Below are positions 18,967-31,191 of a DNA stretch of 64,000 nucleotides, piece by piece (position 1 is the stretch's first letter; the number at the start of each line of letters is the position of its first letter). The position numbers and the translations under genes were made by a program. Below the pieces are notes generated by a model, which saw only the letters and a list, made by a program, of their open reading frames with translations, did no database searches and was not told where the DNA came from. The DNA is from Tsuneonella sediminis (lineage in GTDB: Bacteria > Pseudomonadota > Alphaproteobacteria > Sphingomonadales > Sphingomonadaceae), in assembly GCF_051912845.1 (NCBI RefSeq), contig NZ_JBNCBU010000004.1, positions 15,235-79,234 on the forward strand. Direction: 5' to 3'.

Positions 18967-20220
18967 TCAGCCGAGTTCGGGCGGGTCGGTGAACACCCCG
19001 GCGCACAGCGTCCAGGCATAAAGCCGGACCGCGCTTTCCTCATCGGGCTGGCGGGCCGCCCAGGCGCGCGCCTCATAGGCACCGTTCAGCGCCGGCATGA
19101 TCAACTGGCTCGCGACCATCGGGTCGACCGCGCGCACGCTGCCTTCCGCGATACCGTCAGCGATCATGCCCGCAAAGCGATTGGCGAGCCGGTTCGACCG
19201 CACGACGACGCTGCCACGCTCGTCGCTCGGCAGGGCCTGGAGCGCGGCGGTGCGCAACAGCGGCATCGCGTCGTTGAACTGAAGGTCGATCAGTTCGGCG
19301 AGCGCGCTGGCGATCCGGCTCCAGCCGCTTGCGTCGAGTTCGCGTGCGGCGATCTGCGCGGCAGACAGGCGGTCGTAGCTTTTCTGGAAGCACTCGAAGA
19401 CGAGGTCGTCCTTCGCGTCGTGATGGTGGTAGAAGCTGCCCTTGGTAACGTTGAGCGCCGCAGCGATCCGGTTGACCGAAGCGCCGCGATAGCCGCGCTG
19501 ATTTATCATCACCGTCGCGGATCGCAGGAACGCGTCGGCAATCTCGGCGTCGCCGTCAGCCTTGCTGCGCCATGCTTCGTTCGCCAGCGGCAGCGGCGAC
19601 CAGTCGCCGGGCCGTGCAGCGAGCCCCTGGGCGAAGATGTCGAACATGCGGTCTTCGAGCCGGTCGAAATCGCGGATCGAGTAGCGCAGCGACCAGACTG
19701 GCCACCAGAACATCGTCTCGAGCAGGATATGGGCCCGCGCCGTGTCAAGCGCGCGCCGGGTTCCGGTGCGTCCGTCTCCGAAAAAGCCGCGCACGCAATC
19801 GACGATCCGGCCGTACTGGTCGAGAAGCGGGGTCTGAGCCTCCTCATCCAGCGTGCGGATTTCGCTCAGCGCAGTGATGAGCCCCTTTTCACCCAGCCGT
19901 ATGCGGCGTCGCAGTTCGACGTGGGCGGCGATGAACGCGCGCAGGCGATCGGCCGGATCTGCATGGCTGGCCGCGTCGTTCGCGGCTTCCTCGAGCCAGT
20001 CGAGCGTCGCTGCGAACACAGCGACGACCAGCTTGTCCTTGCGGTCGAAGTAATAGGTGATGCTTGTCGCGTTGAGGCCGACAGAACGGGCCAGTTCGGC
20101 GAATGTCGTGCCCTTGACGCCAAGATCGTTGATCAGCGCGGACGCCGCGTGGATCACGTCCTCGCGCCGGCGCCCGAAGCGCGCGGTTTCGCCGCTCCTC
20201 GATTGCCTCGACCCGCCCAT
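18967..20220 (-). CDS. Tandem (double-headed) TetR-family transcriptional regulator
   Basis: A 417-residue regulator, twice the usual TetR length, with two complete TetR units in one chain. The first helix-turn-helix is at about residues 18-65 (TTFAELARSVGLNATSITYY). The second is at about 224-272 (ASVNRIAAALNVTKGSFYHH). Each is followed by a helical ligand-domain-like segment. It lies 10 bases after the acyl-CoA ligase gene on the same strand, so it is co-transcribed with it and probably responds to an acyl-CoA or free acid in the pathway. Which operator it reads is not known; an inverted repeat in the ligase promoter region is a candidate. Confidence 0.9.
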   Translation of the reverse strand: MGGSRQSRSGETARFGRRREDVIHAASALINDLGVKGTTFAELARSVGLNATSITYYFDRKDKLVVAVFAATLDWLEEAANDAASHADPADRLRAFIAAHVELRRRIRLGEKGLITALSEIRTLDEEAQTPLLDQYGRIVDCVRGFFGDGRTGTRRALDTARAHILLETMFWWPVWSLRYSIRDFDRLEDRMFDIFAQGLAARPGDWSPLPLANEAWRSKADGDAEIADAFLRSATVMINQRGYRGASVNRIAAALNVTKGSFYHHHDAKDDLVFECFQKSYDRLSAAQIAARELDASGWSRIASALAELIDLQFNDAMPLLRTAALQALPSDERGSVVVRSNRLANRFAGMIADGIAEGSVRAVDPMVASQLIMPALNGAYEARAWAARQPDEESAVRLYAWTLCAGVFTDPPELG

Positions 20221-20230
20221 CGCGGCCCTG

Positions 20231-21994
20231 CTATCCGCCTTCCACGGGATTGTCGAATAACGACTTCAGGTCCTTCTTGAGGATCTTGCCGTTTGCGTTG
20301 CGCGGCAGTGTTTCTTCGCTGAACAGGATACGCACCGGGACCTTGAACTTCGCCAGGCGCTCGGCAACCCATGCCTGCAGTTCGGCTTCGCTGGCCTGCA
20401 TCCCGGGTGCGAGGTGGACCACTGCGGCGGGCTCCTCGCCGAGGGTATGGTGCGGAATTCCCACGAGCGCGGCGTCGGTGACGGCCGGATGATCGTAAAG
20501 AACGTTCTCGACCTCGGACGAGTAGATGTTCTCCCCCCCGCGCAGGATCATGTCCTTCGCCCGGTCGACGATGTAGCAGAAACCTTCTTCATCGAGTCGG
20601 GCGAGGTCGCCGGTGCGTACCCACCCGTCCACGAAGGTCTCGGCGGTGGCCTCGGGCTTGTTCCAGTATCCCTTCACCACCATCGGGCCGCGGGCCCAGA
20701 GTTCGCCGACCTCTCCCACCGGCATCTCGCGGGTCCCGTCCTCGCTCATGATCTTGAGGTCCGCCACCGCGACCGGCGGGCCGCAACTCGTAGGCCGGTT
20801 GAGGTAGTCCTCGCTCGAATGGCCGGTGACCGTCGCCATCGTCTCGGTCATGCCCCAGCCGTTGCCCGGCAGCGCGCCAAAGACCTCGCGGATCTTGCGG
20901 ACCAGTTCGGGAGCCGACGGTGCCCCGCCATAAGCGATCGCCTCGAGGCTGGAGAGGTCGTACTTGTCGCGGTCAGGGTGCTCGATCAGCTGCCAGGCGA
21001 TCGTCGGCACGCCGCCGGTAGCGTTGACCTTCTCGCGCTCGATGATTTCGAACGCGTTCACCGGGTCCCACCGCCGCATGAAGATCGCGGTGTTCCCCGC
21101 CGCGACCATGCCCATCAGCCCTGCCGAACACGCGGTGACGTGAAACAGCGGAATGACGGTGAGGGTGGTCTTGTGCGCCGGTTCGGGCGGCTGTTCGCCC
21201 CGGCGCAGGGCTGCCACGCAGGCGTTGTAGCCGCTCGAGAAAATGTTGGTGACGAGGTTGCGGTGGGTGCCGAGCGCGCCCTTGGGATTGCCGGTCGTGC
21301 CGCTCGTGTAGAAGATCGTCGCGTCGTCATCGGGCGCGATCTCCGCGGGCGGGATCTCGGCATCGGGCAGGCCGCCCCAGGTGGGCGGAGTGCCGATCAC
21401 GCTTTCGAGATGCTCTGCCGGTCCCTCCAGTGCGCCGGACGCGCGCGAAACGAACGCGTGTCGAAGCGAGGGTATGTCGGCAAGGTGCGGCGCGACGCGC
21501 TCCCACCGCTCGTCGTCGCAGATCAGTAGCTTGGTCCCTGAATCGCGGAGGCCGTAGGCCAGTTCGCCGCCCGTCCACCACGCATTGAGCGGAACGCAGA
21601 TCGCTCCGATCGTGACGCTGGCGAAGAAGGCAACCGGCCATTCGGGCAGGTTGCGCATGGCGAGAGCAACGCGGTCCCCCTTCCCCACCCCGCGCTGGCG
21701 CAACTCGCCCGCCAGTTTCGCCACGGCGCGGTGAAAGGCGCCGAAAGTAACCCGCTCGTCCTCGTAGATGAAAGCCTCGCGCGTCCCGTGCATGCGGGCC
21801 ACCATCATCAGAGCGCGCAGGTTCGGCGGCGCGTTCTTCCACACCCGGGTAGGCACTCCGCGGATGTCGATCGTTTCCATCTCGAACCGCTCGCCAGGCG
21901 CGGTCAGCCGCGCCTGCGCCTCGCTTCGCGAGATTGCCGGCCAGCCGGCCGGGGGCGTCCAGCCGATCGCTTCGGCCAGGTTCGCTTCACCCAT
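20231..21994 (-). CDS. Acyl-CoA synthetase (AMP-forming, class I adenylate-forming)
   Basis: Activates a carboxylic acid to its CoA thioester with ATP. It is 587 residues. The AMP-binding loop is IFYTSGTTGNPKG, followed by GWGMTETMATVTG, the hinge segment VRTGDLARLDEEGFCYI and the C-terminal LPRNANGKILKKDL with the catalytic Lys. ATG 21994 is chosen because GGAAGAGGG precedes it and family members start near here; the open frame extends upstream with no support. First gene of a ligase-tetR operon, divergent from the serine hydrolase gene. It is the likely entry enzyme of the catabolic region. Confidence 0.93.
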   Translation of the reverse strand: MGEANLAEAIGWTPPAGWPAISRSEAQARLTAPGERFEMETIDIRGVPTRVWKNAPPNLRALMMVARMHGTREAFIYEDERVTFGAFHRAVAKLAGELRQRGVGKGDRVALAMRNLPEWPVAFFASVTIGAICVPLNAWWTGGELAYGLRDSGTKLLICDDERWERVAPHLADIPSLRHAFVSRASGALEGPAEHLESVIGTPPTWGGLPDAEIPPAEIAPDDDATIFYTSGTTGNPKGALGTHRNLVTNIFSSGYNACVAALRRGEQPPEPAHKTTLTVIPLFHVTACSAGLMGMVAAGNTAIFMRRWDPVNAFEIIEREKVNATGGVPTIAWQLIEHPDRDKYDLSSLEAIAYGGAPSAPELVRKIREVFGALPGNGWGMTETMATVTGHSSEDYLNRPTSCGPPVAVADLKIMSEDGTREMPVGEVGELWARGPMVVKGYWNKPEATAETFVDGWVRTGDLARLDEEGFCYIVDRAKDMILRGGENIYSSEVENVLYDHPAVTDAALVGIPHHTLGEEPAAVVHLAPGMQASEAELQAWVAERLAKFKVPVRILFSEETLPRNANGKILKKDLKSLFDNPVEGG

Positions 21995-22043
21995 TGCACG
22001 CCCTCTTCCCAGTTCCGTTTTCGAAGTGCAGTTTACGGGTTCG

Positions 22044-22086
22044 CAGACCATGCGCAAGCGCCGTTTCGGGCAAATGGTATGGTCTG
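22044..22086. promoter_or_regulatory. Spaced inverted repeat in the divergent ligase/hydrolase promoter region
   Basis: CAGACCAT (22044-22051) and ATGGTCTG (22079-22086) are perfect inverted copies. The match extends to 10 of 11 positions (TCGCAGACCAT against ATGGTCTGGGA). The 35-base centre spacing and the location between divergent starts fit an operator, plausibly for the tandem TetR regulator. Confidence 0.45.
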
Positions 22087-22102
22087 GGACGCACGATCGA
22101 GG

Positions 22103-22130
22103 TTGCCGTTCGCGGAAAGCCGGGTATGGC
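22103..22130 (+). promoter_or_regulatory. Candidate promoter of the serine hydrolase operon
   Basis: TTGCCG (22103-22108), 16-base spacer, TATGGC (22125-22130) inside CGGGTATGGC. It has the same arrangement as the candidate at 9216-9243 and lies 42 bases before ATG 22173. Confidence 0.4.
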
Positions 22131-22172
22131 TGGACACAACCTGCTTCGGCGACCTTGGGAGAGAATCGCTCC

Positions 22173-23411
22173 ATGCTCGATACGACACAATCCGCCGCAT
22201 GCGGCTTCGATGCCGACCGGCTCGCCCGCATCGAGCCATTCCTGCGCAGCGCCTATGTCGACGGCGGCCGCCTGCCGATGGCGCAGCTGATCGTCGCGCG
22301 CGACGGAACGCCGGTCTACTCGATGCGCTGCGGCACGATGGGCGAAGGACGCGAAGACGTGCGCGAGGACGCGCTGTACCGGATCGCCAGCATGACCAAG
22401 CCGGTCACCTCGATCGCATTCATGCAGCTGGTCGAACAGTGCAAGGTCGCGCTCGAGGACCCTGTGACGAAGGTCTTTCCCGAATTCGCCGATCTCTCTG
22501 TGTTCGCCGGAGGGGGGAGCGGACAGGTGCCGTTCCATCCTGGCAAGCCCGCCGGACCGATGCGGTTCGTCGACCTCCTGACGCACATGTCGGGCTTTAC
22601 CTACGGCTTGCAGAACCGCACGAACGTCGATGCGGCCTACCGTGAAAGCAACTTCGATTTCGCGCGCGCGCACCTCGATTCCGACCAGTTCGTCGCGCGG
22701 CTCGCGAAGCTTCCCCTCGAGTTCTCTCCGGGTGATCGGTGGAACTACTCGGTATCGACCGACGTGCTGGGCATCGCGGTCGAACGACTGAGCGGAATGC
22801 GGCTGGGCGAGTATTTCCGCCAGCACATCTTCGAACCGTTGGGCATGAGAGATACCGCGTTCGGCGTTGCGGAAGGACAGGCGGACCGGCTCGTCGATGC
22901 CTACCAGTACGTGCCAGGCAAGCCCGCCCGTCTCATCGACGCCGGCCCCACCAGCAAGCTTGCCATCCCGGCAAAGTTCGACAGCGGCGGCGGTGGGCTG
23001 GTCGGCACCGCGGCGGATTACCAACGGTTCGTGACGATGCTGGTGAACGGCGGCGAGTTCGACGGCGCGCGGATCGTCAGCCCCAAGACGCTGCACCTGA
23101 TGATCGCCAACCACCTTCCCGGCGGGCAGGACCTGACCCAGCTGTCGCAGAGCCTGTTTTCCGAAAGCCAGAACGCCGGCGTCGGCTTCGGCCTCGGCTT
23201 TGCGACCGTGATCGATCCGGCGAAGACGCTGATGCCCGCAAGCCGGGGCGAGTTCTACTGGGGCGGCGCCTACTCGACCGCGTTCTTCGTCGACCCGGTC
23301 GAGGGAATCACGATGGTGTTCATGACGCAGGTCTACCCGTCGAGCGCCTATCCCATCCGTCGCCAGTTGAAGACCCTGATCTATTCCGCGCTGACCGACA
23401 GCCGCGCCTGA
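22173..23411 (+). CDS. Serine hydrolase of the beta-lactamase/esterase (class C-like) family
   Basis: A 412-residue enzyme of the penicillin-binding fold. The SxxK nucleophile motif is in ASMTKPVTSIAFMQL, the Tyr motif in WNYSVSTDVLG, and the third motif region in WGGAYSTAFFVDP. No signal peptide is seen, so it is probably a cytoplasmic esterase, like EstB-type carboxylesterases, rather than a beta-lactamase. ATG 22173 (MLDTTQSAACGF) has GGGAGAG upstream. It is 11 bases upstream of the FadB-like gene, so it likely opens a four-gene degradation operon by hydrolysing an ester or lactone intermediate. Confidence 0.87.
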   Translation: MLDTTQSAACGFDADRLARIEPFLRSAYVDGGRLPMAQLIVARDGTPVYSMRCGTMGEGREDVREDALYRIASMTKPVTSIAFMQLVEQCKVALEDPVTKVFPEFADLSVFAGGGSGQVPFHPGKPAGPMRFVDLLTHMSGFTYGLQNRTNVDAAYRESNFDFARAHLDSDQFVARLAKLPLEFSPGDRWNYSVSTDVLGIAVERLSGMRLGEYFRQHIFEPLGMRDTAFGVAEGQADRLVDAYQYVPGKPARLIDAGPTSKLAIPAKFDSGGGGLVGTAADYQRFVTMLVNGGEFDGARIVSPKTLHLMIANHLPGGQDLTQLSQSLFSESQNAGVGFGLGFATVIDPAKTLMPASRGEFYWGGAYSTAFFVDPVEGITMVFMTQVYPSSAYPIRRQLKTLIYSALTDSRA

Positions 23412-23422
23412 GGAGCCTGCCC

Positions 23423-25462
<2,040 letters not shown>

Positions 25463-25497
25463 GCGGACACTTTCCTACTGCCCGGACGATATGCGAT

Positions 25498-25518
25498 GGC
25501 GGGCCGATGACGCCCGCC
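25498..25518 (+). terminator. GC-rich hairpin after the FadB-like gene
   Basis: GGCGGGC (25498-25504) pairs with GCCCGCC (25512-25518) across a 7-base loop. There is no T-run, so it may only attenuate transcription or protect the transcript within the 136-base gap. Confidence 0.35.
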
Positions 25519-25598
25519 CCCGCTTCCCGCTCCCCCTTTCGTGAAGCGTGCGCGGGGCGCGGGACATTTCTTCGCCAGGACAGTGTGACAGGTGTGAC

Positions 25599-27134
25599 AT
25601 GGTTCAGCTGACCCGCGTCGAACCTGACGACATGACACCCGTCATCGTCGGCGTCGGCCAGGTCGTCGAGCGAATCGGCGAGCCGGATTACCGCGCGCGC
25701 AACGCTGCGGATCTCGCTGCCTGGGCGGCCGAAAGAGCCTTGGCCGACTCACAAGCGACGACCGACCTCAAGCCGCTGATCTCCGTGGTCAGTGCCATTC
25801 GGACGTTCGAGGATTCCGGGGCTGCGCCGTCTCCGTTCGGCAAGCCCGACAAGTTCCCGCGTGCGGTCGCCCGGCGTGCCGGTCTGACCCCCAAGCATGC
25901 CGTGCTCGAGGCCGTCGGTGGCCAGTCGCCGGTCACCGCGCTGGTTGAAATGGCAGAGCGGGTTGCGCGCGGCGAGATTGCTGCGGGGATGGTTTTCGGC
26001 GCCGAAGCGATCTCGACGACCCGCCACCTCGTCGGCCTCGGCGAGACTCGCGATTGGGCCGAGCACGACGAGGGCGAGGTCGACGATCGCGGCTCGGCGC
26101 GGATGCTGACCAGACAGGGCATTGTCCACGGGATCGTCAGCGCGCCCATCGCCTATGCGTTGCAGGAGAACGCTCGCCGCGCCCGGCTGGGCATGGGCCG
26201 CGAGGGATATCGGCTGGCGATGGGCGAGCTGTTCGCGCCGTTCAGTGCGGTCGCCGCCCGCAACCCCTATTCGTGCGCGGCGAGCGACCCCCTCACCGCC
26301 GAAGAGATCGCTACGATAACTCCGAAAAACCGGATGATCGCCGACCCCTTCCCGCTCAAGGTCGTCGCTCGCGACCAGGTCAACATGGGCGCCGCGCTGC
26401 TGGTCATGTCGGCGAAGGCCGCACGCGAAGCAGGAGTGCCGCGGGACAAGTGGGTCTACATCCACGGCGCAGCGCAGGCGGCGGAGCCCGACATCCTCGA
26501 ACGTGCCGATCCCGGGGCCTACCCCGCTGCCGCCGCCGCGCTCGACGCGGCGCTGGACGCGGCCGGCAAGTCGATCGACGACATGGCCTCGCTCGATTTC
26601 TATTCGTGCTTTCCCATCGCCGTATTCTCGACCGCGATCGACCACCTCGACCTTTCGGCGGAGGACCCGCGCGGGCTGACGGTAACCGGGGGCCTTCCCT
26701 ACTTCGGCGGCGCCGGCAATGGATACTCGAGCCATGCCGTGGCCAGCATGGTCAACCGGCTGCGCGGCTCGCCCGGCTCCTACGGCCTCGTGGGCGCCAA
26801 CGGCGGTTTCCAGAGCAAGTACGCCGCTCTGGTCCTCTCGTCCCTGCCCGCTCCATTCCCCGGCTGGAGCGAGGCGACCCGCGCCGCGGAAAGCGCGCCC
26901 GAAGTCGCCGGACTCGTCGAGGGAGCGGGCCGGATCGAGACCTATACCGTGGTCCACGGCCGCGAGGGTCCGGTTTACGCGATTGCGGTTGGGGCGCTGC
27001 CCGATGGACGCCGGTTCATCGCCCGCACTGACGAACCCGCCACGGTCGCCTCGATGGCCGCGACCGATCCGCTGGGTGCACAGGTCCTGCTCGCCAACGA
27101 CGGCGAACGCAACGCGTTCACACTCGCGCGCTGA
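25599..27134 (+). CDS. Thiolase-like protein (TLP1/SCP-x-like acetyl-CoA acetyltransferase family) lacking the usual cysteines
   Basis: A 511-residue thiolase-fold protein with an extra C-terminal domain (about 400-511), as in thiolase-like protein type 1. N-terminal TPVIVGVGQVVERIG, the segment LDFYSCFPIAVFSTA where thiolases have NEAF, and GNGYSSHAVASMVNR, which keeps the His, mark the family. The position of the acyl-accepting Cys reads VGGQSPVTAL, and the C-terminal Cys-Gly-Gly position reads GANGGFQ. So canonical thiolysis is doubtful. It may bind acyl-CoA or do a different C-C reaction. ATG 25599 is used; ATG 25632 is an alternative start. Confidence 0.82.
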   Translation: MVQLTRVEPDDMTPVIVGVGQVVERIGEPDYRARNAADLAAWAAERALADSQATTDLKPLISVVSAIRTFEDSGAAPSPFGKPDKFPRAVARRAGLTPKHAVLEAVGGQSPVTALVEMAERVARGEIAAGMVFGAEAISTTRHLVGLGETRDWAEHDEGEVDDRGSARMLTRQGIVHGIVSAPIAYALQENARRARLGMGREGYRLAMGELFAPFSAVAARNPYSCAASDPLTAEEIATITPKNRMIADPFPLKVVARDQVNMGAALLVMSAKAAREAGVPRDKWVYIHGAAQAAEPDILERADPGAYPAAAAALDAALDAAGKSIDDMASLDFYSCFPIAVFSTAIDHLDLSAEDPRGLTVTGGLPYFGGAGNGYSSHAVASMVNRLRGSPGSYGLVGANGGFQSKYAALVLSSLPAPFPGWSEATRAAESAPEVAGLVEGAGRIETYTVVHGREGPVYAIAVGALPDGRRFIARTDEPATVASMAATDPLGAQVLLANDGERNAFTLAR

Positions 27135-27166
27135 GTCGCTAGGCTCCGTTGCGCAAGGAGAAAGAG

Positions 27167-29121
<1,955 letters not shown>

Positions 29122-29125
<4 letters not shown>

Positions 29126-29955
29126 GGCGCGGGATGCGCATCGAGCCAGCGGGCAAGGTCGCCGATCACGGCGTCCTTCTCGGGCTCGTTGTAGATTTCG
29201 TGGAACAGGCCGGGATAGGTGATCACCGTCTTGTCGTGCGCGCCGATGATCTCGACCACGGGCCGCACGTCGCTCCACCTGACCAGCGCATCGGATTCGC
29301 CGTGCTGGACCAGGAGGGGCACCTTCATCGAAGTCGCCCTGTCGCGGTAGCCTGAGACGGAGGTGAACATCTCGTGTGCCGTTCGCGCAGCGACCCTGCC
29401 CGTGGTGACGAGCGGGTCGGCCGCGTAAGCCTCCACGACGGCCGGATCGCGGCTCACCGCCTCTGGCGGCAGAGCAATCATCCCGGTGTTCGGCGCGATC
29501 CGGGACAGCAGCGACAGTACCGCGCGCTGCAGCGCCGGCAGGCGTCCGCCGATCAGCGGACCCGACAGGACCAGGCCCGAAAGGTCCTGCGGCCAGTTCA
29601 GCGCGTAACCGAACGCGACGTTGCCGCCCATCGAATGGCCCAGCATCTTCACCGGCATTCCGTCATGCAGCGCGCGGACGCAGCGGACGAACACGTGGAA
29701 GTCGTCGATCACCCATCGCATCCGGTCGACCAGCGCGCGTGTCCCTTCCGACTTGCCGTGGCCTCGATGGTCGAGCGCGTAGAGCGCGAAACCGAGCGGC
29801 ACGAGACGCTCGACGAGGTTGCCGTAGCGCCCGCCGTGCTCGGCATAGCCGTGGGAAATGACGATCACGTCCGGCGGCTCGCTCTCGGGCAGCCATCCCT
29901 GCGCGTGGAGCGCAAGTGCGCCGTGCCCCTCGAGCGTCCATTCGACGTGGCGCAT
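29122..29955 (-). CDS. Alpha/beta hydrolase, monoacylglycerol lipase-like
   Basis: A 277-residue serine hydrolase. The nucleophile elbow is GHSMGG (about residue 107), preceded by ISHGYAEHGGRY and LDHRGHGKS. The acid is in VQHGESDALV and the His in YPGLFHEIYNE. This set matches monoglyceride lipases/lysophospholipases. No signal peptide is visible. It is the third gene of the operon with the TPP enzyme and kynureninase, 12 bases after kynU, with GAGGGAGAAG as ribosome site. Why a lipase-like enzyme is there is unclear; hydrolysis of N-formylkynurenine cannot be excluded. Confidence 0.88.
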
Positions 29956-29967
29956 GGTGCTTCTCCC

Positions 29968-31191
29968 TCAGGTCACCGCCGCGCGGACCGTGAACTCGGG
30001 GCGGTCCCAGGCAGCCTCGTCCATCACCGAGGTTATCACGGCGACGGCCTCCTCAATCTCGGCAAACAAAGTGTAGAGCGGGGTCAGTCCGAAGCGCAGC
30101 ACATCGGGCGCGCGGAAATCCCCCACCACGCCGCGCGCGATGAGCGCCTGCACGATGGGATAGGCCTGGGGGTGGGCGTAAGAGATCTGGCTGCCCCGCT
30201 CCGCCGGATCGGACGGACTGACGAGGGTGAAGCCGTGCCGCCCGCAGACCGGCTCCATCGCCTGCGCGAACAGTTCGCCCATGGCGACCGACTTCGCCCG
30301 CATCTCGGCCATGTCCGCCTCGAGCATCAGGTCGACGCCCACTTCGAGCGCGGCGAGGCCAAGGATCGGCGGCGTACCCACGAGAAACCGGGTGATACCG
30401 GGCGCGGGCGTATATGCGTCTTCGAAGTCGAACGGGCGAGCGTGGCCGAACCAGCCCGACAAGGCTGGCATCGCCCGTTCCTGATGCCGTCTTGCGGCGA
30501 AGATATATCCGGGTGCCCCCGGTCCCCCGTTCAGGAACTTGTAGCCGCAGCCGACCGCGAAGTCGGCGCCAGCGCCATTCAGATCGACCGGGATCGCCCC
30601 CGCACTGTGGCTGAGGTCCCAGATCACGACCGCACCTTTCGCGTGCGCCGCGGCGGTCGTCGCGGCCATGTCGCGGACGCGGCCCGTACGGTAGTGAACT
30701 TGGGTGAGCAGGATGGCGGCGGTGTCGTTATCGATGGCGTCGAGCAACGCCTCGCCCTCGACCAGCTTCGCCGTCACGCGCCGCCCCGTCAGCGCCTCGA
30801 GCCCCTGCATCATGTAGACGTCGGTCGGAAAGTTGCCGCGTTCCGACAGGATCGTCGAACGTCCCGGATTGACCGAAAGCGCCGCGCACAGCGCCTTGAA
30901 CACGTTGACCGAGGTGGAATCGCAGGCAACGACCTCGCCCTCGTCCGCACCGATGATCTTCGATATCTTGTCGCCGATCCGCTGGGGAGCATCGACCCAT
31001 CCAGCGGAATTCCACGAACCTATAAGGCTCTGGCCCCATTCCTCCTGAACCAGTTCGACGATCCGGGGTGCTGTTGCTTTTGGCAGGCATCCGAGCGAAT
31101 TGCCGTCGAGGTAGATCTTCCCTTCCGGCAGCACGAACCGCTCGCGAAATTTGCGCAAGCTATCGGCAGCGTCGAGCGCGGCGGCGTCCAT
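29968..31191 (-). CDS. kynU: Kynureninase
   Basis: PLP enzyme cleaving kynurenine (or 3-hydroxykynurenine) to anthranilate (or 3-hydroxyanthranilate) and alanine. It is 407 residues. IYLDGNSLGCLPK is the N-terminal signature, WDLSHSAGAIPVDL holds the PLP Asp, and GCGYKFLNGGPGAPG the Schiff-base Lys. The start ATG 31191 overlaps the stop of the upstream TPP enzyme by one base (TGATG). A reading frame continues far upstream but runs inside that gene. No tryptophan dioxygenase is in the window, so the rest of the kynurenine pathway is elsewhere or absent. Confidence 0.95.
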   Translation of the reverse strand: MDAAALDAADSLRKFRERFVLPEGKIYLDGNSLGCLPKATAPRIVELVQEEWGQSLIGSWNSAGWVDAPQRIGDKISKIIGADEGEVVACDSTSVNVFKALCAALSVNPGRSTILSERGNFPTDVYMMQGLEALTGRRVTAKLVEGEALLDAIDNDTAAILLTQVHYRTGRVRDMAATTAAAHAKGAVVIWDLSHSAGAIPVDLNGAGADFAVGCGYKFLNGGPGAPGYIFAARRHQERAMPALSGWFGHARPFDFEDAYTPAPGITRFLVGTPPILGLAALEVGVDLMLEADMAEMRAKSVAMGELFAQAMEPVCGRHGFTLVSPSDPAERGSQISYAHPQAYPIVQALIARGVVGDFRAPDVLRFGLTPLYTLFAEIEEAVAVITSVMDEAAWDRPEFTVRAAVT

